Position numbers and translations under genes: made by a program. From Marinomonas sp. CT5 (GTDB taxonomy: Bacteria; Pseudomonadota; Gammaproteobacteria; Pseudomonadales; Marinomonadaceae): a DNA stretch of 64,000 bases. Shown here piece after piece: positions 16,956-26,088 of this stretch. The stretch is taken from positions 3,744,930 through 3,808,929 of the forward strand of contig NZ_CP025572.1 of NCBI RefSeq assembly GCF_018336975.1, given 5' to 3'. Under the pieces are notes generated by a model. It did not search any database and was not told the origin of the DNA. It was given only the letters and a program-made list of their open reading frames with translations. Position 1 is the first letter of the stretch; the number at the start of each line of letters is the position of its first letter.

Positions 16956-18284
16956 TCACGTTTTTAAATATTGCTTTCTAATAGCTGATACGGCATTGGA
17001 GTGAGCATCAAAGCCCTCATAGTTCGCTAGCTGCTCAGCGTGTTTGGCCATTTCTGGGTAACCTGACTCAGTCACATAAGCGACAGACATAAACTTCATA
17101 AAGTCCATAACGCCCAATGGAGACACCGTTTTCGCGGCACCTGATGTGGGCAGCACGGCATTACATCCCAATACATAATTGCCTAATGTACTCGGTGAAT
17201 GCTCACCAAGCAGCACTTCCCCTGCGTTTTCTATCAAATTAAGAAATTGCCACGGGGCCTTACTCAGAATTTGCAAATGCTCTGGCGCATAATCATTGAT
17301 GAACTGAAACGCACTTCGTGTGGTGGAAGCCAAAACAATCCCACCCATCGCACCACACAATACCGTTGAAGAATAAGAGGTTCTCAACTCTTCCATTCTG
17401 CCCCAGTGCTCAGGAAGCGCAGCCAAAGCCTCCTCCATTACTTTCCGACTGGTGGTGACTAAAAAAGCCGAAGAATCCGGTCCGTGCTCAGCCTCGATCA
17501 ACAGATCGAGAGCCGCTAAACCACCATCCACAGAATCGTCTGCAAATACAATGGATTCAGATGGACCAGCAGGAATTCCCGGATCAATGATGTTTGATAA
17601 CAACGTTTTTGCAGCCACCATCCACGGACTGCCAGGCCCTACGATTTTTTTACACTGTGGAATGGTCTCTGTTCCATAAGCCACTGCGGCAACCGCTTGA
17701 GCGCCACCACATTTGTACACATCCTTAATACCAATCTCTTTTGCCGCCACCAAAGTAGCTGCATCTACCGAACCATCCGGCCCAGGAGGCGTAATCACAA
17801 TCGTTTGCTTAACGCCTGCAACTAGAGCCGGAATCGCGTTCATTAAGAGTACGGAAGGAAAAGAGCCTTTGCCTCGGGGCACATAACAAGCCACAGAGGG
17901 AATGGGTAAAAAGCGTTCGCCAACAAAACTTCCCTTACGGACCTCTTGTAAAGTCATTTCACCAGGCTTTTGGCTTTCGTGATAACGACGAATATTACTC
18001 GCAGCAAAACAAATAGATTCACGGGTTGCCTCATCAATCGATTGCTCTGCGGCAACAAACTCTTCCTCAGTGACTTTCAATTGATCCAGTGACAAGGACA
18101 CACCATCAAACTTGCTGGTAAACTCAAGCAGTGCCTTATCCCCATGCTGTTTGACCTGCTCAACAATGGGGCGAACGTTATTGAGGTAATCACTTAAATC
18201 AGATTCTGTACGTTTTAATAAAAGCTGTCTTGCTTCGCTAGACAAGGCATCTAGCTCCCAAACACTTACTTCATGTTCCATAGT
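16956..18284 (-). CDS. Histidinol dehydrogenase-family NAD-dependent alcohol dehydrogenase (catabolic paralogue)
   Basis: About 442 residues from the ATG at 18284 (AGGA seven bases upstream; the frame is open to 18350). The HisD fold is complete: GGAQAVAAVAYGTETIP, VGPGSPWMVAAK, DPGIPAGPSES, the metal/catalytic-region EAEHGPDSSAFL and DYAPEHLQIL (the Glu-His pair of HisD), ending in GEHSPSTLGNYVLG. In HisD this enzyme oxidises an alcohol to an acid in two steps using zinc and NAD. There are no other his genes here; it is 108 bases from an aldehyde dehydrogenase on the same strand. I read it as a catabolic relative (like sulfopropanediol dehydrogenase) acting on an unknown hydroxylated substrate. 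True histidine biosynthesis cannot be excluded from the sequence alone. Confidence 0.85.
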   Translation of the reverse strand, partial: TMEHEVSVWELDALSSEARQLLLKRTESDLSDYLNNVRPIVEQVKQHGDKALLEFTSKFDGVSLSLDQLKVTEEEFVAAEQSIDEATRESICFAASNIRRYHESQKPGEMTLQEVRKGSFVGERFLPIPSVACYVPRGKGSFPSVLLMNAIPALVAGVKQTIVITPPGPDGSVDAATLVAAKEIGIKDVYKCGGAQAVAAVAYGTETIPQCKKIVGPGSPWMVAAKTLLSNIIDPGIPAGPSESIVFADDSVDGGLAALDLLIEAEHGPDSSAFLVTTSRKVMEEALAALPEHWGRMEELRTSYSSTVLCGAMGGIVLASTTRSAFQFINDYAPEHLQILSKAPWQFLNLIENAGEVLLGEHSPSTLGNYVLGCNAVLPTSGAAKTVSPLGVMDFMKFMSVAYVTESGYPEMAKHAEQLANYEGFDAHSNAVSAIRKQYLKT

Positions 18285-18392
18285 GCATCCTAACAATGAC
18301 TTTGTCAGGTAAAAAGACGAGGAAGGCTCGGAAAAAGCCGCCGACTCCACCCCGTTATTTACGCTAATCTCGATAACTTCTTGAGTTTTTTA

Positions 18393-19880
18393 CTAAGACA
18401 GTTTTATCCAAGTTGTCTTCAACTGAGTAAACTTATCCAAAGCATATAAAGACAAATCACGGCCAAAACCAGATTGTTTATAACCACCAAAAGGCGTCGT
18501 GAAATCCAGTGCGTCTACCGTATTGACAGACACCGTACCGGCTCGCAATCGTTTTGATACTCGATAAACACGAGAAATATCATTGCTCCATACCGAGGCC
18601 GCCAACCCGTAAATAGAATTGTTGGCAATAGCAATGGCCTCTTCTTCACTGTCGAAACCAATAATAGAAGCCACGGGGCCAAAGATCTCTTCTTTTGCCA
18701 CGTCCATTGAAGGGGTCACTTGATCAAAAATGGTTGGGTGTAAAAAGCGTTTGCTTAGGTCTGCATTGCCGCCCAAGACTAGTTTGGCTCCCTGCTGTTT
18801 CGCTGTTTCAATGGCAGCTAATATTCGCTCGACTTGAGCTTGATCAATGATCGCCCCCACCTGTGTTTCAGGATCAAGCGGATCACCAATCACCAATTTC
18901 TCAGCGGCCTCTACAAAGGCTTCTACAAATTTCGCACGAATTTTATTGTCGACCAGAATCCTAGAGTTCGCGGAACAAACTTCGCCTTGATTGAAAAATA
19001 TGCCATTAACGGCCCCTTCAACGGCTTTATCAAGATCACAATCCGCAAAAATCAAATTAGGGCTCTTGCCCCCTGTTTCTGGCCAAACCTGCTTCATATT
19101 GGACTCGGCTGAGTACTTTAAGAAACGTTTACCTGTCGCCGTCGAGCCCGTAAAAACAAGACTATCCACATCATGGTGTAAACCCAGAGCTTGACCCGCA
19201 ACCGACCCAATACCCGTGATGATATTCAATACGCCATCAGGCAAACCGGCCTCTTTTGCTAATTCAGCCAGCTTCAACACCGTATGCGGTGATTCTTCTG
19301 CAGGTTTTAAAACCACGGAATTACCTGTCACTAACGCAGGGGCTAACTTCCAAACCGCAATATCAAGCGGGAAGTTCCAAGGTACAACCGCCCCGACAAC
19401 ACCAACAGGTTCACGTGTAATAGTGGCCACATTATTGGCGTCGGTTGGTGCAACATCACCGTAAATTTTGTCTATCGCTTCGGCATACCATTCAATACAC
19501 GCGGCCGATCCAGGAATATCAAGATTAAGCGCATCTGCGACTGGTTTGCCCATGTTTAGGGATTCAAGAAGGGCGAGTTCATCTTGGTTCTCACGGATCA
19601 AAGCGGCTAATTTTTTCAGCACCTCTTTGCGATGACTTGGAGAAGACATACTCCATGTTCCGGACTCAAATGTTCTCTTGGCCGCAGACACCGCCAAATC
19701 AACATCTTGTTGCTGACAGGCTGCCATCGTCACAATCGTCTCACCTGTTGCTGGGTTCGTGACCTCATAAGTTTCATCACCGTAAGCGGAATGCCATTTG
19801 CCGTCTATCCACGCTTTATCTTGATAAACTAAGGTATTTTTCAGCTCTAACCAGCCTTGTTTTGTAGTGGGTGATGACAT
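18393..19880 (-). CDS. NAD(P)-dependent aldehyde dehydrogenase, PuuC-like
   Basis: A 495-residue aldehyde dehydrogenase. The Rossmann part has VVPWNFPLDIAVWKLAPAL, KPAEESP and FTGSTATGKRF. The catalytic Glu is in WPETGGKSPNLIF and the nucleophilic Cys in NQGEVCSANSR. The C-terminal FGGYKQSGFGRD is typical. Overall it resembles E. coli PuuC (gamma-glutamyl-gamma-aminobutyraldehyde dehydrogenase) along its length, for example IEWYAEAIDKIYGDVAPT. A ribosome-binding site AAAGGATACAAG precedes the ATG. It likely oxidises an aminoaldehyde formed by a GMC or amine-oxidising step in this region. It forms a two-gene unit with the HisD-like gene. Confidence 0.93.
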   Translation of the reverse strand: MSSPTTKQGWLELKNTLVYQDKAWIDGKWHSAYGDETYEVTNPATGETIVTMAACQQQDVDLAVSAAKRTFESGTWSMSSPSHRKEVLKKLAALIRENQDELALLESLNMGKPVADALNLDIPGSAACIEWYAEAIDKIYGDVAPTDANNVATITREPVGVVGAVVPWNFPLDIAVWKLAPALVTGNSVVLKPAEESPHTVLKLAELAKEAGLPDGVLNIITGIGSVAGQALGLHHDVDSLVFTGSTATGKRFLKYSAESNMKQVWPETGGKSPNLIFADCDLDKAVEGAVNGIFFNQGEVCSANSRILVDNKIRAKFVEAFVEAAEKLVIGDPLDPETQVGAIIDQAQVERILAAIETAKQQGAKLVLGGNADLSKRFLHPTIFDQVTPSMDVAKEEIFGPVASIIGFDSEEEAIAIANNSIYGLAASVWSNDISRVYRVSKRLRAGTVSVNTVDALDFTTPFGGYKQSGFGRDLSLYALDKFTQLKTTWIKLS

Positions 19881-20046
19881 CTTGTATCCTTTTTAACACA
19901 TAATGAATTTCATTCGATGGAAACACATCTCCAGCCTCTGACAAATATCAAATCCTGAAGCATTGCTTTTGAAAAACTAATCCAGTCACAAAGTCAGAAA
20001 ATTCACCCAAAGGTAAACGATCTGATTGCATAAATTAGAAGAGTGA

Positions 20047-20973
20047 CTATATCGACAGCGAAGCGGTAATTTCCTCGGTATAGTCTTTTAAAATGGCTAA
20101 AAAGGCCTCACCAGCGGGCGTTAATGGGTTCTGATGTAACATCGCCACCCCCATTGTCAGAGGAGTAACAGCTCCCTCGATAGGAATAACCACCAAGTTA
20201 GAGTTATCCGCAAATTTATCATCCGTAATGGGGGCATTGAGCAAAGAGTAACCAAAGCCACTCTCCACCATGCCACGTGCCATACCTGTCGACTGGGTAT
20301 AGTGGGCAATATTGGGTTTAAGACCATTATTAAGGAATAAGGACGTAAAATATTGTCGGCTAATAGGCCAATCCAACATGATCAAAGGATATGGCGCTAA
20401 ATCTTCTAAACTGACCGAGTGTCGATTAGCAAGCGCATGATCTTTATTGATCAAAACATAAGGAGGCAAAGAGGCTAAGGGGTAAAAATCAATCGTATTT
20501 GGTAACTCCATGTCATAGGTAATTCCCATATCATAATGAGAGTCGAGAATGCCGCGGATCAAATCTCGCTGGTGCATTTCATCGCAATCAATAATGACAT
20601 TTGGATACTTATCAGAAAATCGCTTCATGAGTATCGGCATTAAACGTGGAGTAAAAGTAGGAAAGCCGACTAACTTCAAAATACCCGACACTTCACTTCC
20701 CAGACTCTCCGCAAACTGAGCCAATGCACTCGCTTCGTCTAATAACTTACGTGCCTTACGATAAAACTCTAATCCTTGAGACGTTAGACTTAATCCTTGC
20801 GCGTGATGTCGGATAAAAAGCTTGAGACCCGTTACCTCTTCCAAATGCATAATGGCAGAGGAAATAGATGGCTGAGAAACAAACATCATCTCTGCGGCTT
20901 GAGTCACGCTACTTAATTCACCCGCTGCGGTGAAATAACGTAACTGCTTCAACGTAAAATGTACTGGAGTCAT
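20047..20973 (-). CDS. LysR-family transcriptional regulator
   Basis: A 308-residue LysR regulator with an N-terminal winged HTH (residues 5-65; AAEMMFVSQPSISSAIMHLEE) and an effector-binding domain from about 90 on. It lies 166 bases upstream of the aldehyde dehydrogenase gene on the same strand and probably controls that unit. AAGGCTTAAGA precedes the ATG. Confidence 0.9.
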   Translation of the reverse strand: MTPVHFTLKQLRYFTAAGELSSVTQAAEMMFVSQPSISSAIMHLEEVTGLKLFIRHHAQGLSLTSQGLEFYRKARKLLDEASALAQFAESLGSEVSGILKLVGFPTFTPRLMPILMKRFSDKYPNVIIDCDEMHQRDLIRGILDSHYDMGITYDMELPNTIDFYPLASLPPYVLINKDHALANRHSVSLEDLAPYPLIMLDWPISRQYFTSLFLNNGLKPNIAHYTQSTGMARGMVESGFGYSLLNAPITDDKFADNSNLVVIPIEGAVTPLTMGVAMLHQNPLTPAGEAFLAILKDYTEEITASLSI

Positions 20974-21111
20974 TCTTAAGCCTTCAACGAATAAGATAGG
21001 TTAATCAATAAAAACACTCCCCCTGCATAAGCAAAACTTATACCAAAAGACGAACCACCGAACACAATAGACACAAGACAAAAATGAGCTCGTCCTGTTT
21101 CTCAACGAAAG

Positions 21112-21156
21112 AAATGAAAGGAATGGAAGGAATGAAAGGAATGAAAGGAATGAAAG
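21112..21156. repeat. Nine-base minisatellite (GAATGAAAG repeats)
   Basis: About five tandem copies of GAATGAAAG, with one GAATGGAAG variant (21121-21129) and three perfect copies at 21130-21156. It lies between a LysR gene start and the tRNA-Arg gene, in non-coding sequence. Confidence 0.85.
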
Positions 21157-21225
21157 GGAGTGAATCTTTTACTGATTGCGGATGATAAGTTTGAGATTTA
21201 AAAGAAAGGTTTTTATAGAGAGAAA

Positions 21226-21302
21226 TGGTACGCCCGAAAGGATTTGAACCTTCGACCTTCGCCTCCGGAGGGCGACGCTCTATCCAGCTGAGCTACGGGC
21301 GC
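21226..21302 (-). tRNA. tRNA-Arg (anticodon CCG)
   Basis: The minus strand reads as a full cloverleaf of 77 bases including an encoded CCA. The acceptor stem is GCGCCCG with CGGGCGT, the D-arm is GCTC...GAGC, the anticodon stem TCGCC/GGCGA encloses loop CTCCGGA with anticodon CCG, and the T-arm has loop TTCGAAT. The discriminator base is A. CCG reads CGG arginine codons. Confidence 0.97.
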
Positions 21303-21522
21303 ATTGCTTGTTGCGTGGCGATGATACTTTGCGCGATACAAAGTGAGCCAGAACAAATCGGAGTGCGTATTCTAAAGGAAATTCCTCAGGATTCCAGTGC
21401 TTAATGACGGAAAGCCGCAGATTCGTGTTTTTATCTGCTTTTCTGTCATTTACCCAAAGCTTGAAGTCGAGGATAATTTACTCACTGTTCATTTTTCTAT
21501 TTTATTAGGAGCGTCTCTACCG

Positions 21523-21861
21523 ATGCAACGCAAACCTTTCCAGCTCAGTATTAGCGCCCTACTATTTAGTGGCTTAGCCATGAGCTTAGTGGTAAGCGAA
21601 TCGGCGCAGGCAGCGCGTTCTGGTGAGTCTCTATTCAACAGTTTTTGTATTGCTTGTCATATGAATGGGGTGGCGGGCGCGCCAAAATTTGGCAATAAAG
21701 CCGACTGGCAACCGCGTATTGAAAAAGGCATAGACACTTTATTAAACCACGCTACGACAGGTTTCAAAGCCATGCCGCCCAAAGGTTTGTGCGCGAATTG
21801 CACCGAGGACGAGCTACGCAGTGCGATTCAATACATGATCGACAAGAGTTCAGACTCTTAA
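21523..21861 (+). CDS. Cytochrome c5-like monohaem protein
   Basis: 112 residues from the ATG at 21523 (TTAGGAG upstream; the frame is open to 21397, but the internal start gives a proper signal peptide). The signal peptide ends after AQA. The mature domain has the haem motif C-I-A-C-H, the axial Met in FKAMPPKG, and a second Cys pair (LCANC) typical of cytochrome c5. Periplasmic electron carrier. Convergent with rep, 11 bases apart. Confidence 0.9.
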   Translation: MQRKPFQLSISALLFSGLAMSLVVSESAQAARSGESLFNSFCIACHMNGVAGAPKFGNKADWQPRIEKGIDTLLNHATTGFKAMPPKGLCANCTEDELRSAIQYMIDKSSDS

Positions 21862-21872
21862 TCAATTGTGAT

Positions 21873-23921
21873 TTAACCGTTTAACATGGCCTTTAAAGCC
21901 GATAAAGAAGCCTGACCGCGCTCTTTTTTAGAGCTTTCACCTTCATCATTACGACCTTCCCAGACAAGATCTTCTTCTGGCAATTCGTCTAAGAATCGAC
22001 TCGGCATGCAATCAATTTCTTCTCCGTATTGTCGACGCTTAGCTGCCAAGGTAATACATAAGCTTTTTTTCGCTCGAGTAATTCCCACATAAGCCAGACG
22101 ACGTTCTTCTTCAATGTCGTCATTTTCTATGCTGTTTCTGTGCGGCAGCAATTCTTCTTCACAGCCAATCAAGAATACGTGAGGATATTCCAAGCCTTTC
22201 GAAGCATGCAGGGTTAATAACTGCACCTTATCTTCGTCTTCCTCTTCTTCTTGCCGCTCTAGCATATCGATCAGTAATAGTTTACTAATCGCTTGATCCA
22301 ATCCTGCTGTTTCATCCTCTTCCCATGCGGATTCCATCATGCGTTGAATAGAGTCGAGTAAAAAACGCACGTTTTCAATGCGTCGATCTCCCGCCTTGGA
22401 GGATGACGTTTGCTCTTGAATCCAGCCGTAATAATCCATGTCGTGAATCATTTGTTCGATAACTGGCACTGGCGAGGCGCCTTCTAAACGCTGACGCAAG
22501 TTGGACATCCAACGCTCAAAGTCTTGCAAACTTTTTAGCGAACGACCGGAAACAGTGTCTTCCAACTCTTTATAACCTGATGCTTCAAACAAACTCACAC
22601 CACGATCCGTGGCAAGGTTCCCCACTTTTTCAAGGGTGGCAGGTCCAATCTCTCGGCGCGGCAAGTTAACGATACGTAAAAAAGCATTGTCGTCGGAAGG
22701 GTTGACCAAAAGACGCAGATAACTCATTAAGTCTTTGATTTCCGCCCGGGAGAAAAACGAGGTGCCGCCGTTCATTTTGTAGGGAATACGGTAGGCCTGC
22801 AGCTTAATTTCCAGTAGTCGAGCTTGGTGGTTACCACGGTACAAGATGGCAAAATCACGATACGGAATTTCATGACGTAAATGGCGAGACTGGATTTCCG
22901 CTGCGACACGTTCTGATTCGGCGTCTTCGTTACGGGTCACCATAATACGAATTGGGTCGCCCTCTTCGTGATCACTCCATAGGGCTTTATCGTAAATATG
23001 TGGGTTGTTGGCGATCAGTGTGTTCGCAGCCTTCAAGATGGTTTTGGTAGAACGGTAGTTTTGCTCCAGCTTGACCAATTTTAAATTTGGATAATCAACC
23101 GATAAGCGTTCTAGGTTTTCAGGTCGTGCACCTCGCCATGCGTAGATAGATTGGTCATCATCGCCCACCAAGGTAAAGCAACGACGAAACCCAGCTAACA
23201 AGCGGATCAATTCATACTGGCTGGCATTGGTGTCTTGGCACTCATCCACAAGTAAGTAGCGGACTTTGTTTTGCCAACGATCGCGTAGCTCGGCATCGGC
23301 CATTAATAAGCTAACTGGTAGCAGAATTAAGTCATCAAAATCGACCGCATTGTAGGCACGAAGATAACGCTGATATTGTGTATAAACTTGAGCCGCCAAT
23401 AAAAACTCTTCTGTATCCGCATTGGTCATGGCTTCTTGTGGCGTTGTCAGGTCGTTTTTCCAATTGGAAATCGTATTCTGACAATAAGCGGCGGCGTCCA
23501 TTTGCCCATTAAACTCTTTATCTAGAATTTCTTTCACTAGGCTCAGTGAGTCTTGTGAATCAAATAAAGTGAAGCCGTCTTTTAATCCTGCGCGACGAAA
23601 CTCTTTGCGCAGAATCCGCAAGCCTAAGTTATGGAAAGTCGAAATACTCAAGCCGCGACTTTCTTGCTTAGACAGCATGCCCACGACACGTTCTTTCATT
23701 TCGCGGGCGGCTTTATTGGTAAAGGTCACCGCAATAATACTGCTGGCTTTAAAACCACAAGTTTGAATCAAGTAGGCAATTTTTGTGGTGATTACACTGG
23801 TTTTTCCTGATCCAGCACCCGCCAAAACCAACAAGGGGCCATCAATCTGTTTGACAGCATCTAACTGTCGCTCATTCAAATTGCGAAGGCGATGGGAAAT
23901 AGATGGCATGGACTCACTCAT
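21873..23921 (-). CDS. rep: ATP-dependent DNA helicase Rep
   Basis: About 682 residues from the ATG at 23921; the frame is open to 24038, but that would run through a terminator. SF1A (UvrD/Rep) helicase: Q motif LNERQLDAV, motif I AGAGSGKTS, Ia TFTNKAAREM, motif II LVDECQDTN, III GDDDQSIYAWRG, IV LEQNYRST, V TLHASKGLE and VI VGITRAKK. It matches E. coli Rep closely over its length, including SNWKNDL and GGTSFFSR. It moves 3' to 5' and helps replication forks pass bound proteins. Motif II has Cys where E. coli Rep has Tyr, which should not affect catalysis. An alternative start is the ATG at 23909. Confidence 0.95.
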   Translation of the reverse strand: MSESMPSISHRLRNLNERQLDAVKQIDGPLLVLAGAGSGKTSVITTKIAYLIQTCGFKASSIIAVTFTNKAAREMKERVVGMLSKQESRGLSISTFHNLGLRILRKEFRRAGLKDGFTLFDSQDSLSLVKEILDKEFNGQMDAAAYCQNTISNWKNDLTTPQEAMTNADTEEFLLAAQVYTQYQRYLRAYNAVDFDDLILLPVSLLMADAELRDRWQNKVRYLLVDECQDTNASQYELIRLLAGFRRCFTLVGDDDQSIYAWRGARPENLERLSVDYPNLKLVKLEQNYRSTKTILKAANTLIANNPHIYDKALWSDHEEGDPIRIMVTRNEDAESERVAAEIQSRHLRHEIPYRDFAILYRGNHQARLLEIKLQAYRIPYKMNGGTSFFSRAEIKDLMSYLRLLVNPSDDNAFLRIVNLPRREIGPATLEKVGNLATDRGVSLFEASGYKELEDTVSGRSLKSLQDFERWMSNLRQRLEGASPVPVIEQMIHDMDYYGWIQEQTSSSKAGDRRIENVRFLLDSIQRMMESAWEEDETAGLDQAISKLLLIDMLERQEEEEDEDKVQLLTLHASKGLEYPHVFLIGCEEELLPHRNSIENDDIEEERRLAYVGITRAKKSLCITLAAKRRQYGEEIDCMPSRFLDELPEEDLVWEGRNDEGESSKKERGQASLSALKAMLNG

Positions 23922-24015
23922 GGAAAAACTCTGGCTCGTAAGGCTATTAAAAATCAGCCGTAAGTGTACCCGACAATCCACTTTCTCGCACTGAGATAAC
24001 CATGCAAGCGACACA

Positions 24016-24046
24016 AAAAAGGGACACCAACTTGGCATCCCTTTTT
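24016..24046 (-). terminator. Terminator after the BASS transporter gene
   Basis: A 9-bp stem AAAAAGGGA/TCCCTTTTT (24016-24024 with 24038-24046) encloses an inner CCAA/TTGG; a T-run follows on the minus strand. It ends the transporter transcript upstream of rep. Confidence 0.85.
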
Positions 24047-24063
24047 ATCATGAACTTAATATC

Positions 24064-24993
24064 TTATTTGTCTGCTTCGTTTTGACTGCTTTCAGCCACA
24101 GGTCGACGGCTCCAGTAGCTTGCCAACAATGAACCTGAAATGTTGTGCCATACACTGAAAATGGTACCAGGCAGAGCCGCCATAGGAGTGAAAAATTTCA
24201 CAGCCAGTGCTGCGGCCAAACCTGAGTTTTGCAAACCCACTTCAAAAGCAATGGTACGACAAACACGAGCATCGAAGCCCAATAGATACGTGACCCAATA
24301 ACCTAGAATCAGACCAATTGCGTTATGGAGAACGACCGCCGCGGCAACAACCAGACCGACTTGAACTATCTTAGAGGCGCTCAAGGCCACTACGATGGCA
24401 ATGATAAGCACGATGGCAAACATCGAAATATAAGGAAAAATAGGTTCTGCCTTACGGACAAATTTTGAAAAAAATGTATTAATCAAAACACCAGCCGCAA
24501 CAGGCAGCAAAACAATTTTAAATAAACTCATCAACATACCTGCAACGGGCACATCAACGCTTTGTCCAATCATCAGAGACACTAAGAATGGCGTCAATAA
24601 CACACCTAACAAGGTGGAAATAGCCGTCATAGAAATAGACAAGGCGGTATCGCCTTTTGCTAGATAACACATGACATTCGATGACGTACCACCAGCCACA
24701 CTGCCCACTAGCAACATACCAACGGTTAATTCCGTATCAAAGCCAAACGCAAAGGCCACACCAAAGGCCGCAATAGGCATAACTAAAAACTGCAATAACA
24801 CACCCACACCAACGGCTTTACCATTTTTCAACACCTGTTTGAAATCGGCTGGGCTTAAAGTTAATCCCATTGCTAACATGATAACCGTCAACAATGGAAC
24901 AATTTGTGCCTTCAACCCCACAAATACATCCGGTTGAAAAAAGGCAATTGCTGATAACAACAAGGCCCAAAAAGGGAACAGCTGGATAACCAT
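24064..24993 (-). CDS. Bile acid:sodium symporter (BASS)-family transporter
   Basis: About 309 residues from the ATG at 24993 (GGAG nine bases upstream; the frame is open to 25062). Roughly ten hydrophobic segments. Family motifs are the LAMGLTLSPADF segment, the VGSVAGGTSSNVMCYLAKGD region (discontinuous helix of the transport core) and FEVGLQNSGLAAALA near the second crossover helix. Members import organic anions with sodium; in bacteria 2-keto acids such as pyruvate or pantoate are examples. The substrate is not evident here. Monocistronic by its flanking hairpins. Confidence 0.9.
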   Translation of the reverse strand: MVIQLFPFWALLLSAIAFFQPDVFVGLKAQIVPLLTVIMLAMGLTLSPADFKQVLKNGKAVGVGVLLQFLVMPIAAFGVAFAFGFDTELTVGMLLVGSVAGGTSSNVMCYLAKGDTALSISMTAISTLLGVLLTPFLVSLMIGQSVDVPVAGMLMSLFKIVLLPVAAGVLINTFFSKFVRKAEPIFPYISMFAIVLIIAIVVALSASKIVQVGLVVAAAVVLHNAIGLILGYWVTYLLGFDARVCRTIAFEVGLQNSGLAAALAVKFFTPMAALPGTIFSVWHNISGSLLASYWSRRPVAESSQNEADK

Positions 24994-25080
24994 AAAACAA
25001 CACTCCATATATGCCACTCGCCATTGCCGCCAATTAATCGACAAACACGAGCACGCAACCACTACGTAATTATTATTGCT

Positions 25081-25117
25081 CCCATTAAAAATCGCCCACT
25101 AAGGGGCGATAAAATGG
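25081..25117 (-). terminator. Terminator-like hairpin after the beta-barrel protein gene
   Basis: Stem ATCGCCC/GGGCGAT (25091-25097 with 25104-25110), with an outer CCCA/TGGG pair on the flanks. On the minus strand the stem is followed by TTTTT. It lies about 65 bases downstream of the 25179 stop. Confidence 0.75.
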
Positions 25118-25178
25118 GAAAAGAATTGTACCCAAATGAATAAGGTTAAAACAGTTTTTATCTACTATTAAAAGTGCC

Positions 25179-25949
25179 TTAAAAAGAAAGCATTAACGCC
25201 ACGCCCCACTCTTCCGAATCATGTTTTATATTCGCATTAGACGTGCTTTTAAGGGAGGAACCGACTACCTCCCAGTATTTATAGAAAGGCTCAATGACAA
25301 CACCACTGCCATTATCATCTAAAAATTGACGAAAATTTAAATAAAACCGATACCCTCGCCCCTCTTTCTGGGCCAAATCTACAGTCTTATACATGCTAGA
25401 TTCGCCTAAACGAGTTTCGTTATTTGACATAAGTAGGTTATCGAACTCAAAACGCCCGCCAACGACCCAAGTATTCTCGCCCATTAACTGTTGAATTTCG
25501 ATACCAATGGGGTTGTAAAAATACGTTTGTTGGCTTTTGTAACCAGCAATAGAAGTAGAAGAGATATCATCACTAGAATCGACGGTTGAGCGGCGATAAC
25601 CAAAACCTAAATAAGGTGTGAGTCGATAAGAATTATTCATGTAAAAGGCACGCCCTAACATGCTTCTTAGTTCATACATTTCTGCCTTGATGCCTTTTAT
25701 TTCTCCAGCACCTTTATAATCCATACCACCACTAGCGTGAGACAAATCAATGAGAATCACAGCAAACGGATAATAAGCTGAATAGCGCGCATTAATGCCT
25801 GACGACCTTCCTTGTTGAGAAACACCGCCCGTCTCAGAATAATTGATAGAGGAAATATGTGGCCCTAACTCTAAATCAAAGCCACGGGACTCAGCCCAAA
25901 CCAAAGAGCTCAATAACATAACAACAAAAATAAACGGCAGCTTACTCAT
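25179..25949 (-). CDS. Predicted outer-membrane beta-barrel protein, function unknown
   Basis: 256 residues. A signal peptide (MSKLPFIFVVMLLSSLVWA) is followed by alternating hydrophobic/polar strands and a C-terminal Phe (VALMLSF), the usual BAM-recognised end of outer-membrane barrels. Aromatic girdle residues recur (RYSAYYPF, LTPYLGFGYRR, RGYRFYLNFRQF, VIEPFYKYWEV). This suggests about 8-10 strands. I do not recognise a specific family. It has its own terminator and no partner gene. Confidence 0.75.
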   Translation of the reverse strand: MSKLPFIFVVMLLSSLVWAESRGFDLELGPHISSINYSETGGVSQQGRSSGINARYSAYYPFAVILIDLSHASGGMDYKGAGEIKGIKAEMYELRSMLGRAFYMNNSYRLTPYLGFGYRRSTVDSSDDISSTSIAGYKSQQTYFYNPIGIEIQQLMGENTWVVGGRFEFDNLLMSNNETRLGESSMYKTVDLAQKEGRGYRFYLNFRQFLDDNGSGVVIEPFYKYWEVVGSSLKSTSNANIKHDSEEWGVALMLSF

Positions 25950-26088
25950 TGACTACTCTCTATTCCCTTTTCTAGCGTTTTATCATGAATAGAATAAATA
26001 ACCCACCATCAAATGGTTATATTGAGATATTCACTTAAATGTAGCCAGAAAACATGATTCTGACTTATTAATTAAGCCTACATATTGA

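Noticed and set aside
21112..21156. Minisatellite as part of a CRISPR array
   Set aside because: The repeats are nine bases, directly adjacent and without spacers, and no cas genes are present.
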